64,000 bases of DNA. It comes from Marispirochaeta aestuarii. Lineage in GTDB: Bacteria; Spirochaetota; Spirochaetia; JC444; Marispirochaetaceae. The DNA is taken from NCBI RefSeq assembly GCF_002087085.1, contig NZ_MWQY01000007.1:124001-188000 (forward strand), read 5' to 3'. Under the pieces are notes generated by a model. That model saw only the letters and a list, made by a program, of their open reading frames with translations. It was not told the origin of the DNA and did not search any database. The position numbers and the translations under genes were made by a program. Of this stretch, positions 34,672 through 43,928 are shown in pieces; the first letter of the stretch is position 1; every line of letters starts with the position of its first letter.

Positions 34672-35961
34672 TTACTTAGAAATTAGTTCTTCCCATTTTA
34701 TAGCTGCATCATCAAGTGCTTGTTTTGCGCTCTTTTTTCCATCAACAAAGTTCTGCACTTCTATAGTCATGATTCGATTAAGTTCAACCTGGTATGGAAG
34801 ATGAGGAATTGCCATAGCATTCGGAAGTCCCATCTGTTCGATAAAAACTTTCATATATTTATTTTCTTTTACAAAAGGTTTATCGGCTACAATCTTGTTT
34901 CCTGGCAAATCACCTGTTGCTCGACACCAGATTTCTCCGCCTATCGGACCGGAGATAAACTTAACAAGTTCCCAGGCTCCCTCTAATTTCTTTTCATCCT
35001 TTGCCGTACTCGAGGGTATGGCAAACAATGATCCTCGTACTATGGTTCCGTTTGTCTCTCCCCAAGGAAGAGTAGTAATTCCGAAATCCTTATCAGGATT
35101 CAGGTTTTTTTGTATTGCTACTCCCCAAGGGCCTTCAAACATCATAGCTATATTCCCAGCGGCAAAATTCCCACGTTTTTCCTTTTCACCATTCTGAAGA
35201 ATACCCGGAACAGAAGTTTCGCTCTCAACCATCAGTTCCTTATAAAACTCAAGAGCTTTTACACCAGCGTCACTATTAAATACTGGCTTATTGTTTTCAT
35301 CGACGATCTTTGCCCCAGCTTGAAACATGAGAGGGTAGATATCATACGTCATATTCGTAGGAGGTTCTGTTGCAAGAGTTCCGGTGAACGCATACTGGTT
35401 CTTTTCTGGTTTTGTAACCTTTTTAGCTATTTCCGTCAGTTCAGCCCAACTTTTCGGGGGCTGACTGATCCCCTCCCGTGCAAAAATATCCGTATTATAG
35501 TATAGGGCTACACAACCTGCATGCAGAGGTAGAGAATATCGTTTACCCTCAACCTGCATCTTAAACGCATCATAATACTGATCAAGAAAATTGGCCGGTT
35601 CTTCAGCGACAAGAGGGTCTAGAGTAGTTATGATCTTGGACTGTGCAAATTCTCCAACCCAGTCTACCTGAACAAGGATAACTTCCGGTAACTGTTGCGC
35701 CTGCGCTAATGTAACAACCTTGTCATGAAAACCATTAAAAGGATGATCGACAAGGGTCAGAGTGAAGTCTGGATTGGCTTTCTCAAATTCTGCTTTAAGC
35801 TCATCCATAACCTCTTGACCAACTTCTGTTGTTTTCCACTGCATCCATCTGATCTCTGTCTTTCCATCCGCAGTAGCTTCCTGTCCCCCGCCAGCCCAGA
35901 CGTTCCCAATGGCAATCGTAATAATTATTATTACAGCCACAGTTCTGAGTTTTTTCCTCAT
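34672..35961 (-). CDS. Sugar ABC transporter extracellular binding protein
   Basis: A 429-residue family 1 extracellular solute-binding protein. The signal peptide ends A-G-G-G-Q-E, a spirochaete-like style without a lipobox Cys. The mature part has W-M-Q-W-K-T, the F-E-G-P-W-G segment and the usual two-lobe pattern. The ATG at 35961 is chosen because GGAGG lies 5 nt upstream; 17 more codons are open. First gene of the A+T-rich operon. The substrate is unknown, probably a mono- or glycosylated sugar. Confidence 0.92.
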   Translation of the reverse strand: MRKKLRTVAVIIIITIAIGNVWAGGGQEATADGKTEIRWMQWKTTEVGQEVMDELKAEFEKANPDFTLTLVDHPFNGFHDKVVTLAQAQQLPEVILVQVDWVGEFAQSKIITTLDPLVAEEPANFLDQYYDAFKMQVEGKRYSLPLHAGCVALYYNTDIFAREGISQPPKSWAELTEIAKKVTKPEKNQYAFTGTLATEPPTNMTYDIYPLMFQAGAKIVDENNKPVFNSDAGVKALEFYKELMVESETSVPGILQNGEKEKRGNFAAGNIAMMFEGPWGVAIQKNLNPDKDFGITTLPWGETNGTIVRGSLFAIPSSTAKDEKKLEGAWELVKFISGPIGGEIWCRATGDLPGNKIVADKPFVKENKYMKVFIEQMGLPNAMAIPHLPYQVELNRIMTIEVQNFVDGKKSAKQALDDAAIKWEELISK

Positions 35962-36019
35962 GTATGCCTCCCGAACAATTTTTTTTACAATTCTCATAGT
36001 TAAGAACTGCACTGTTAGA

Positions 36020-36048
36020 AGAATAAACCCAAAATTCTGGATTCACAA
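36020..36048 (-). promoter_or_regulatory. Candidate sigma-70 promoter of the sugar operon
   Basis: Reverse strand TTGTGA, 17 nt, TATTCT, about 59 nt before the binding-protein ATG. The -35 box touches one of the repeated operator-like sites, which fits activation by the divergent response regulator. Confidence 0.5.
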
Positions 36049-36096
36049 TTGTACCAAAGTACGCAATTGGTACTAATCCATAGAGTACTTAAGTAC
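36046..36096. promoter_or_regulatory. Operator-like repeats between the sugar operon and the two-component genes
   Basis: Three GTAC-centred elements lie in 50 nt: CAATTGTAC (36046-36054), CAATTGGTAC (36064-36073) and the perfect palindrome GTACTTAAGTAC (36085-36096). GTACC and GGTAC at 36051 and 36069 also face each other. Spacing and position upstream of the -35 box make them good candidates for binding of the NarL-type regulator encoded at 37,391. Confidence 0.5.
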
Positions 36097-36121
36097 CTAC
36101 GCAAGAAAATAAGTTACTTTT

Positions 36122-37354
36122 ATGTTGTTCCGTGTTATAAATATTGATGTGAAGAGTGCTTTTTCAGCGGAAAAAGTCATTTGTCTAACCGCGTTATTAG
36201 GCTATTCCGTAGCTGCTTTACTTTTTCTATTCAGTCCACGAATAATACTATTACCAAAATACTGGGTTCAACAGGTACTAGTATTACTCATCATCGATTG
36301 CGGTTTGTCTATGATTCTATACCGGACAAAAAACTCAGTCGGCATAATCTGTATACTCTTATTGGAATACGCAATACTTTTGCTCATTAGTTACCCTGAA
36401 AGTGACGACCTACAGATTGCGACTGTGTTAATGTTCGTTCTTATTAGTGAGTCAAATTTCAAACTAAAAGGCTTTTCAGGATTCTTTCTTTCTGTAATCT
36501 TTATAGGAGTATTCGTAATAAGCCGACCTTCCGAACCTATCTGGTCATCAAACTTTTTTACGCCATCAGCAACGGATTTGATTGCCTTTTGTTTCTTTAG
36601 TCTTTTTACCTCCTCTTTAACAACTCTTCTCCACATGTATCAATCGATAGCAGTGCGAGAAATGCAGACGATTAAACAACTGGAAAATAACATCCATAAA
36701 TTGACAAATGTAAATATCGATTTTCAAGATTATGCAGCGGCAATCGGTTTTCAATCCATTGAAAATGAACGAAAAAGAATCTCACGGGAAATCCATGATA
36801 CAATTGGATATTCCCTTACAAATATAATAATGATGATGGAAGCAGCTTCAGATATTACTCCACAAGATTCTGAAAAGCTCTCATCTCTTATAGAAATCAC
36901 AAGAACCCAGGCTCAGATGAGTCTGCAGGAAACTCGGCGTGCTCTTCGTGAGCTTCGAATAAATGAGCAAGAACAAATTTCTGGACAAAAGGCGATTAAT
37001 AAACTTATTACAATCTTTGAGAAAGTAACAGGTGTTGAGGTTTCAATCGAATATGGAAATATACCATTAGTACTACCAGACGAGGTAAATAGTTTTTTGT
37101 ATAGAATGATTCAGGAAGGGCTAACAAATGCATTTAAGCATGGTAAGGCAACCAGAATCTCAATTTATTTTTGGATGACCGAACAAAAGATTTTATATAT
37201 CCATGTCCGCGATAATGGAATAGGAGACACAGGGGAGATAATTGAAGGAATTGGCATTGCAGGAATGAAGGAACGAGCAGAGAAATTACACGGTAAGGTA
37301 GAAGCGCGGTACGTATTCGATGGTTTCCAGTTATTTGCAGAAATTCCGCTTTAA
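36122..37354 (+). CDS. NarL-type membrane sensor histidine kinase
   Basis: A 410-residue kinase. About six hydrophobic segments fill residues 15-180, a coiled coil follows, then the HisKA_3 dimerisation box with phospho-acceptor in R-I-S-R-E-I-H-D-T-I-G-Y, and a HATPase domain (E-G-L-T-N-A-F-K-H, D-N-G-I-G, G-I-A-G-M-K-E-R). There is no large periplasmic sensor domain, so the signal may be sensed in the membrane. It is divergent from the sugar operon and followed by its regulator. Confidence 0.9.
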   Translation: MLFRVINIDVKSAFSAEKVICLTALLGYSVAALLFLFSPRIILLPKYWVQQVLVLLIIDCGLSMILYRTKNSVGIICILLLEYAILLLISYPESDDLQIATVLMFVLISESNFKLKGFSGFFLSVIFIGVFVISRPSEPIWSSNFFTPSATDLIAFCFFSLFTSSLTTLLHMYQSIAVREMQTIKQLENNIHKLTNVNIDFQDYAAAIGFQSIENERKRISREIHDTIGYSLTNIIMMMEAASDITPQDSEKLSSLIEITRTQAQMSLQETRRALRELRINEQEQISGQKAINKLITIFEKVTGVEVSIEYGNIPLVLPDEVNSFLYRMIQEGLTNAFKHGKATRISIYFWMTEQKILYIHVRDNGIGDTGEIIEGIGIAGMKERAEKLHGKVEARYVFDGFQLFAEIPL

Positions 37355-37390
37355 TTAAATTGTTAATCAAACTATTAGGGGTGCAATATC

Positions 37391-38086
37391 GTGATGGATT
37401 CTATTCGGGTATTGATGGTCGACGATCAGTTACTTTTTGTTGAGAGTCTGAAGGCAGTAATTGAAACGAGAGCAGATGATATATCCATAGTTGGAATAGC
37501 TAGTGACGGAAATGAAGCAATAACCATGGCCGAGCATTTTCGACCTGATGTTATTCTCATGGATGTGCGTATGCCTTCGTTGGACGGGGTAAAAGCAACC
37601 AGGATTATACATGAAAGATTTCCGGATATCCAGGTAATGATGTTAACAACTTTCGATGATGATGAATATGTTTGCGAAGCTCTTTCCTGTGGGGCAGTCG
37701 GCTATCTTTTGAAAGATATTCCGCCAAGTGAGGTAATTGCATCAATTCGAGCAGTTAAAGAAGGGTCGGTCTTAATTTCTGCTTCAGTAGCATCTAAAAT
37801 CATTCGGATAATTTCTTCTAGTCATATTAAAGAAGAACATGAAAAGAATAGCGAAAAATTACCCGATGAACTAAAAGACCTCAGCCACAGAGAAAGGGAA
37901 GTACTTGTTCTCTTATCAAAAGGTTTGAACAATAAAGAAATTGCTGACCGTCTGTTTTTAGCGGAGCAAAGTGTTAAGAACCTTGTGAGTGTAATTTATT
38001 CAAAAATTGGTACTCATAGCAGGCTTGAAGCTATGCGCATCGTAATGAAGACAAATCTTTTTGATTCCGACCCCGATAACGATTAA
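37391..38086 (+). CDS. NarL/LuxR-type response regulator
   Basis: A 231-residue protein with a receiver domain (V-D-D-Q, phospho-acceptor in V-I-L-M-D-V-R-M-P) and a C-terminal LuxR HTH (L-S-H-R-E-R-E-V-L, N-N-K-E-I-A-D-R-L). Start is GTG at 37391 or the ATG right after it; AGGGG lies 9 nt before the GTG. It probably controls the divergent sugar operon through the GTAC repeats. A+T-rich like the rest of this island; it ends 14 nt before the converging restriction gene. Confidence 0.92.
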   Translation: MMDSIRVLMVDDQLLFVESLKAVIETRADDISIVGIASDGNEAITMAEHFRPDVILMDVRMPSLDGVKATRIIHERFPDIQVMMLTTFDDDEYVCEALSCGAVGYLLKDIPPSEVIASIRAVKEGSVLISASVASKIIRIISSSHIKEEHEKNSEKLPDELKDLSHREREVLVLLSKGLNNKEIADRLFLAEQSVKNLVSVIYSKIGTHSRLEAMRIVMKTNLFDSDPDND

Positions 38087-38100
38087 CTTAATCCTGGGAA

Positions 38101-41100
38101 TCAGGATTTCAAAGCTTTGCTCAGTAATAGAATAGTGTCCATCCAATGTTGGAGTTCGGCGACTGCTTTTTCCAAGTCCGACAGCTCTTCGTCCTGGTGA
38201 GCAATATAATGGTTCCTAAAATCATTAACCCGGCTCACTGCCTGGAGCATATGCTTAGCACCGTTGAAGTCGAACACCTTTCTCACAGCCGAAAAGACTC
38301 CTCCGATCTCCAACGTATCTTCCAAGGCAAACTGCAGACAGTTCCGAAGTAATCCCGTCGGGGAGAGGCCGTTCCCGAAGACAATAGTCCGTTTGAGGTT
38401 GTATCCAAGCTGTTCGATCCGTTTCTGTTCTCCGTGTTCAAGGTCCGGAGGTAGCTTCGGAGTAAACCACCGCTTTTGATCCTCCACGGATCGTGGCAGG
38501 AGAGGCTCCAGCTGTTTCTGTACCACTCGGGTGCATACGTCGTCTATGGGGCCAAGAAGAGCGGTGAACGCCGGAGCGTAGCTCTTCGATTTCTTGTTGG
38601 CGAGGAACTCGGCCAGTTGTCCTGCCTGGACGACGGCATCCTTGTACCGGTCAGGAAGATACTGGAGGGTTTCTTCGGCGACCCACTTCAGGGTTTCCTC
38701 CTCTTCCTCGTCGTAGGGTTGCGCCTGTGCGAAAAGCGGCAAGTCGGGCATCCGTTCTTCGTCCAGGAGGGACTGGAGGCTCGGTTCGCACGCACGTGCA
38801 AGGGCTGATATCTCTGTAGCCGTTGAGCGTTTGTAGACCCCCTCCTGTATGTAGAGGTACTGCCATTTGGTACCAATCTGAGAAGCGGACTCGCACCAGG
38901 CTACCGCAGCTCGGGCTTTGCGGGGTACATCCCGGTCTTCCCTGCCTTTGGTCTCAACGAGAAAGTACGTTCCAACCTTGGTGCGGACGATGAAGTCCGG
39001 AGTGTAGAAGGCCAGCATCCCGGATCCCGCAATGTAGTCGATCCGGAGGCACTGGGGACCGGCATTCTTGGCGAAAGCGGCGACATCCGTTGCCTGGGTA
39101 TCCGTAAACTGAGCAAAGCCGAGCTCGAGGCTGCGGTTGCAGGGAACGAGGTTGAATGGCGTGCGGTCCGCCTGGATTGTCGGATGCTTCTCACTGTGAG
39201 TGACCTGATAGGGCTTCCACTCCGAGAGCTTCATGGCATCCGGCAGATGCGACCGTTCCTGCCGCTTCGTGATCCGGGATCGGATAAGAGGTACGAACAC
39301 AGCCCTGACATGCTCGGCAACGTCGGAATCGCCGATCCGGTTGGCGAGCTCCTGATCAAAGATGCTTGTCGGATTGTCGAACAGCACTGATTCGAAAAAG
39401 TGCTGAAGCAGGGGTGCCAGTTGCTTGTGCAAGCCCCGGACCCGGCAGACTTCTTCGAGCTCACGGGTGTAGTAGGAAATTGCTCCGGCACCATTGCTTA
39501 GGAGCGGGAGGTGAAGCTTCATCCGTTCGACGACTTCATTGGTAAGGAGTTGTCGTCCCTCGTACTCCAACTCCGTTGACGTAACACTTCCAAGGGGTAG
39601 CTTCGTGTACTTCGACTTCAACCACTCCTGCTCGATATCCTTCTTGGACAGACCGGAGACGTCGGCAACGGTCCGATAGCCGGGTGCCAGGCTTGGAACC
39701 TCGAGTTCCAACTCATCCAGGTCCTTATCCGGGTTATCGACATCCGGAAAGATCGAAACGGTGGTGCGAGGAACCTTCTCGGCGTCGACCTCGTCGATGA
39801 ACAGCCCTTCCTGCTGAAGCTCCTGCCGATAGAGGGAGGTGAACTTGGGATGATCGACGATCGTCAGCATCTCGTGTGCGCCGGAGCTTCCCGGAGGCGT
39901 CATTCGACGCAGACCGCGCCCCATTGTCTGTTCAGGAAGGATGTTGGCCTTGGAACTGTACGGCCTCAACGGAACGATCGTGGTAACGTTTCTGACGTCC
40001 CATCCTTCACGAAGCATCAGGACAGACACGATGCAGCGATAGGGGCTTGAGTTCTGATCGAGCTCTCGGCTGAGTTTGCGAAGCTCATTGAGATCGTCGT
40101 CACTGATGTCCTTCTCGGATTCCTCAAAGACGTAGTAGGCGCTGTCTCCACGCCCCTTCTTCTTCAGCTTGCCCTTGAGGTTTGTGTGAAGGTTGATCGT
40201 ACGACCGTTGAGCTCTTCAAAGGTGGGGTCGGTGTTGAGCCGTTGCGCGATCTGGTCGGCTTCCGTCGTATCGGAACACATCACGAAGAGCAATGGCTTC
40301 TTACCGCTTTGCTCCCATTCTTCTTTGCTCTTCTGCCATCGACCGTAGCCGAGGCGTAGATGAGTGTCGTATCGGTAGGCTGCATTGTCTGATGCGCCTT
40401 CATTGAGTGCCTGGCTGGTCCGTCCAATGATCGGCGTCTTGACGATACCGGAATCAACGGCTTCTCCCAGGGGCGTGTCACAGATGATGTGCTTGAAGAG
40501 CTGGCCCTTGTTGTCTTTGGGCGTGGCGCTCAGATCGATCTGTGCAAAGATACCGGTGCCACCGGATTGCTCGATGGAAGTGTGAAGGTAGGCGATTGCC
40601 TCGCTCCAGGCCGAACCGGGGTCCCAGACGTGGTGAGCCTCGTCGTTGAGGACCATAATCGTACGCTTACCAGCAATACGCTCCCGGAGCTCTGCACCGG
40701 AGTTAAATACCTTCGCCTTCTGAACCGTAGGACCCATGAAGGAGTGGAACTCTGCCTGCTTCTTGCCCTTCTTCTTGCTGTTGTCGTAGAGGCGATGAAT
40801 ATTCGTCAGGTAGATCGTCCCGCCGATACTGTCCGGAGCAGCTTCGTCCTGGAGCACAACGCTCATGTTCCAGTCGCCCTTCCATTCCGGGGGAATGAGA
40901 GGGTCGGTCTCGAAGATCTTGCCGTCACCGAAATCTTCCCGCAGACGCTCGTACACGGTGAGGTTTGGAGCGATGATCACGAAATGCTTCGCGGCGTTCG
41001 AGTAGGATTCTCGGAGGTTGTGAAAATAGCTCCACACAACCGCCAGGCTCATAATCTTGGTCTTTCCGGCACCGGTAGCGATCTTCTCCGCGTACCGTGG

Positions 41101-41547
41101 CCACAGATCCTCGTCAGGGGCAATACCGTAAGCGGCTTCCTTCTGCTGATCTGTTCCAAACTTCTCATAAAGTCCGCTCAATGTCGGGCTGTTGTGGATC
41201 TCGGCCAAATAGACGAGGGTCTCGATGGCTTCCCGCTGGCAGAAGTAGTAGCGGAAATCATACTCTTCCCCAGCAGGCGTGGTCTGCCGGTGGGCGCGCT
41301 GAAACCAGTACCCGAAGAGCTGGCGGGTCGTATCACTGGCTCCAGGGTAGTAGTTCTCCCGCCATTCGCTCACCTCACGTCGTAGACTCTGAACGATGGA
41401 GATCGAAGACCTGCGACGACCTGTCTTGATTTCAGATTGCCCAGCCTGCTTCCTTGCCGCTACACGATGAGAGTTGGGCTCTTCCCACGGCTCATAGAGT
41501 GGTTCGATGGCTCCAAGATTGATCCCGGCATTCGTTGATTCAGCCAC
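38101..41547 (-). CDS. Type III restriction enzyme, Res subunit (helicase-nuclease)
   Basis: A 1148-residue protein. The superfamily 2 helicase core has Walker A A-T-G-A-G-K-T (about residue 160), D-E-A-H-H (about 300), L-S-A-T-P and Q-T-M-G-R-G-L-R-R. A C-terminal PD-(D/E)xK nuclease reads T-P-D-F-I-V then V-E-T-K-G near residue 900. A further alpha-helical region of about 200 residues follows, ending F-R-N-H-Y-I-A-H (HEPN/Swt1-like look). All motifs are intact. It works with the Mod subunit encoded 11 nt upstream, which supplies the recognition site. Confidence 0.9.
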   Translation of the reverse strand: MAESTNAGINLGAIEPLYEPWEEPNSHRVAARKQAGQSEIKTGRRRSSISIVQSLRREVSEWRENYYPGASDTTRQLFGYWFQRAHRQTTPAGEEYDFRYYFCQREAIETLVYLAEIHNSPTLSGLYEKFGTDQQKEAAYGIAPDEDLWPRYAEKIATGAGKTKIMSLAVVWSYFHNLRESYSNAAKHFVIIAPNLTVYERLREDFGDGKIFETDPLIPPEWKGDWNMSVVLQDEAAPDSIGGTIYLTNIHRLYDNSKKKGKKQAEFHSFMGPTVQKAKVFNSGAELRERIAGKRTIMVLNDEAHHVWDPGSAWSEAIAYLHTSIEQSGGTGIFAQIDLSATPKDNKGQLFKHIICDTPLGEAVDSGIVKTPIIGRTSQALNEGASDNAAYRYDTHLRLGYGRWQKSKEEWEQSGKKPLLFVMCSDTTEADQIAQRLNTDPTFEELNGRTINLHTNLKGKLKKKGRGDSAYYVFEESEKDISDDDLNELRKLSRELDQNSSPYRCIVSVLMLREGWDVRNVTTIVPLRPYSSKANILPEQTMGRGLRRMTPPGSSGAHEMLTIVDHPKFTSLYRQELQQEGLFIDEVDAEKVPRTTVSIFPDVDNPDKDLDELELEVPSLAPGYRTVADVSGLSKKDIEQEWLKSKYTKLPLGSVTSTELEYEGRQLLTNEVVERMKLHLPLLSNGAGAISYYTRELEEVCRVRGLHKQLAPLLQHFFESVLFDNPTSIFDQELANRIGDSDVAEHVRAVFVPLIRSRITKRQERSHLPDAMKLSEWKPYQVTHSEKHPTIQADRTPFNLVPCNRSLELGFAQFTDTQATDVAAFAKNAGPQCLRIDYIAGSGMLAFYTPDFIVRTKVGTYFLVETKGREDRDVPRKARAAVAWCESASQIGTKWQYLYIQEGVYKRSTATEISALARACEPSLQSLLDEERMPDLPLFAQAQPYDEEEEETLKWVAEETLQYLPDRYKDAVVQAGQLAEFLANKKSKSYAPAFTALLGPIDDVCTRVVQKQLEPLLPRSVEDQKRWFTPKLPPDLEHGEQKRIEQLGYNLKRTIVFGNGLSPTGLLRNCLQFALEDTLEIGGVFSAVRKVFDFNGAKHMLQAVSRVNDFRNHYIAHQDEELSDLEKAVAELQHWMDTILLLSKALKS

Positions 41548-41558
41548 TTCTCACACCC

Positions 41559-43634
41559 TCATACCGCAACGTCGACAGTGATACTGGTATCACATCCAAA
41601 GGTGTCCACAACCTTCACGCAGATCGTGTACGTTCCCGGCTTCTCGTATTGATGCTCTGCCTTACTGACCGTACTCAGCGACCTGTCCTTCCGGGTCCGG
41701 TAGTCCTGCCAGTGATGGTTGAAGGGACGGCTCGGATCCCAGTCGAAGTCGACAGCCCAGAAGTCGATGAAGTCGAACCCGCTTTTCACCGCGCGCTCCC
41801 TGATGGCCTCAAGCTCCTTGGTCGGAACCTCAGCCAGGGACGGCATGAAGTTGGTAAGTTTCACGTCCACCGTAGTTCCGGAAGCACTCTGCTTCACCAC
41901 GGGCTCTGCCTCCAGGACGGCGACCTCCAACCACGGCGGCGGGGCAGTACGATTCCGTTCCATGATCTCCCTTGGGATTTGGATGAGTTTTAGCCGGACT
42001 CCATGCTTCTTCTCCAGGGCATTGACCGTGAGTCTGAGATCCATCTCAAACTCCCAGGAGAGGCAGTAACACTCGGAAGCCCCAGCTTGTGCGGTAGCGA
42101 CGGCAACCTGTTCGGCTTCGTCGCGAGTGAAGATCGAGTCGATTTGATCCACGTGGCATAGGGCAGTACCTTTCCGTCCATGGATCAGCGGTGACGGCCG
42201 GTTCCTAGAGCCAAGGATCTCGGCCCGGAAGAATTCCAGCACGATCTTCCGGTGCTCTTCGTCGGCTCCCTCCAGATACTCCGCCTGCCACCACTGTCGT
42301 TCATAACGTCCGAGGTTGTAGACATCGAAAGCTCGGTACGGCTTCTGCTGATCTGCAAGCTCCCGTTGCACGTCGATCATGCGCTTGCGGGAGGTATGGA
42401 TGGCATACCGTCCCAAGTCGGCCATTATCCAGCGGCGACCGAGCTTCTCTGCAACGGCTCCGGTGGTACCGCTCCCGCAGAAGAAATCAGCGACGAGGGC
42501 TCCTTCATTGCTACTTGCAGTCACTATTCTCTCAAGTAGTTGCTCTGGTTTTTGCGTAGCGAATCCCAATCGCTCATCTGACTGAGGAGGCACGATGCCG
42601 ATGTCATCCCAAAGATTCTGAACCGCTTCTCCTTCGTTCTCGTCCAGGAAACGTCTGCGCTGGATTCTGCCACTCTTGTTTGCAGGGAATTGAAGACGAC
42701 CTTCCTTATCCCACTCCTCCATCTTTGTTCGCGAAATCGCCCAGCCCTTCTCCGGCGGTTGGTACCCTTTGTATTCATACTTGAGGTTTGGCCGATAGCT
42801 CGGACTCGACAAATCTGCTATCCGATAACGTCGCCCATTCTCATCCGTGAATCGATAGAACTTGTCAACGTAGGACTGTTTCAATGGTTTCAGCGGAGTT
42901 ATGAATGTGTTGGTGCTCGATTTCGTGAAAAAGAGTATGGAATCGGTCTGAGTTCCAAACTCGGTGGGTACCTTGTTTGTCTGGCCGCGGCCCGTCTTTC
43001 TCTTCCAGATAATCTCGTTCCTAAACGAAGCCCTTCCGAAGACCTCTTCGAGAATAGGCCTGATATACCCAACTGCCTGCCATCCAAGGTGGACGTAGAT
43101 GCTACCGCTATCACAGAGGAGTTCACGTGCAAGAGTGAGCCGCTCATACATCATCTGAACGTAGCTATCCGTTCCCTTTCCCCAAGTGTCTCGATACGCA
43201 ACCATCTCCAAGGTCGATTGGTCCTTGCCCAATGTTTCTTTCCCGTCTCCGATCGGCACGTTCATCGTGAAGTCCGCCCCTACATCAAACGGCGGATCGA
43301 TGTAGATTAGGTCAATGCGTCCCCGAAACTCCTTCAGCAGACTCGCCATGACGAGCTTGTTGTCACCCCAAATCAGCCGGCTCCGAAAGTCGTCATTACG
43401 GCTTGTGGTCTTCTCGAAGTCCAGGAGAAACTCGCCGCCCTTAGAAGCCGCTTCACTCCGGGGCTGGTCGATCGTCTCGATCTTCTGCATCGGCATGGAG
43501 CTGCCGGCAACGTCAACCTCCCGGCGGTTGCCGAACTCGTCGTACTTGCCTTCCCAGACCAGCTCGGTCTTCATCGTCGAGAGCGGGTGCGGATTGTCTG
43601 GTCCCCAGGGACGGGTCGAATTTGATTTGGGCAC
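41559..43634 (-). CDS. Type III modification methyltransferase, Mod subunit
   Basis: A 691-residue beta-class N6-adenine/N4-cytosine DNA methyltransferase: the catalytic motif D-P-P-F comes first (about residue 110), and the SAM motif F-C-G-S-G-T-T comes later (about 395). D-P-P-F replaces the common D-P-P-Y. The middle part is the probable target recognition region. The last 45 residues (H[19 protein letters not shown]) look like a PKD/immunoglobulin-type beta fold. The first gene of the pair; Res follows after 11 nt. Confidence 0.9.
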   Translation of the reverse strand: MPKSNSTRPWGPDNPHPLSTMKTELVWEGKYDEFGNRREVDVAGSSMPMQKIETIDQPRSEAASKGGEFLLDFEKTTSRNDDFRSRLIWGDNKLVMASLLKEFRGRIDLIYIDPPFDVGADFTMNVPIGDGKETLGKDQSTLEMVAYRDTWGKGTDSYVQMMYERLTLARELLCDSGSIYVHLGWQAVGYIRPILEEVFGRASFRNEIIWKRKTGRGQTNKVPTEFGTQTDSILFFTKSSTNTFITPLKPLKQSYVDKFYRFTDENGRRYRIADLSSPSYRPNLKYEYKGYQPPEKGWAISRTKMEEWDKEGRLQFPANKSGRIQRRRFLDENEGEAVQNLWDDIGIVPPQSDERLGFATQKPEQLLERIVTASSNEGALVADFFCGSGTTGAVAEKLGRRWIMADLGRYAIHTSRKRMIDVQRELADQQKPYRAFDVYNLGRYERQWWQAEYLEGADEEHRKIVLEFFRAEILGSRNRPSPLIHGRKGTALCHVDQIDSIFTRDEAEQVAVATAQAGASECYCLSWEFEMDLRLTVNALEKKHGVRLKLIQIPREIMERNRTAPPPWLEVAVLEAEPVVKQSASGTTVDVKLTNFMPSLAEVPTKELEAIRERAVKSGFDFIDFWAVDFDWDPSRPFNHHWQDYRTRKDRSLSTVSKAEHQYEKPGTYTICVKVVDTFGCDTSITVDVAV

Positions 43635-43746
43635 TTTTGCAGGTACTCCCTTAACTCTATTCTATCTCACAGTACAAATTAGAATTATATTAATTAGTGT
43701 ACCATAATCTCTGGCAGTCGTCGATTCGTATCTGCTGGAATATACT

Positions 43747-43836
43747 TCCTGCTCATCCTTCTCATTTTTGTTTCACAGTCCCTCAATGTTCATCAGTGGC
43801 CTTCCCTATCCTGTCCATCCTCCCCATCTTTGTTTC
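43747..43836. repeat. Dispersed C/T-rich repeat, copies 1 (degenerate) and 2
   Basis: Positions 43,747-43,777 hold a degenerate copy and 43,799-43,836 a clean 38-nt copy of a C/T-rich motif containing CCTATCCTGTCCATCC. The clean copy recurs exactly at 44,538-44,575. The remainder of the gap 43,635-43,928 shows nothing recognisable. Confidence 0.75.
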
Positions 43837-43928
43837 AGATTCCCATCCGGTACTCCATGTCGACTTGTATCTGACACTGGACGACATTAATTCCGGGTGA
43901 AATACTATGCGATAAAGGAGATAGAAAA

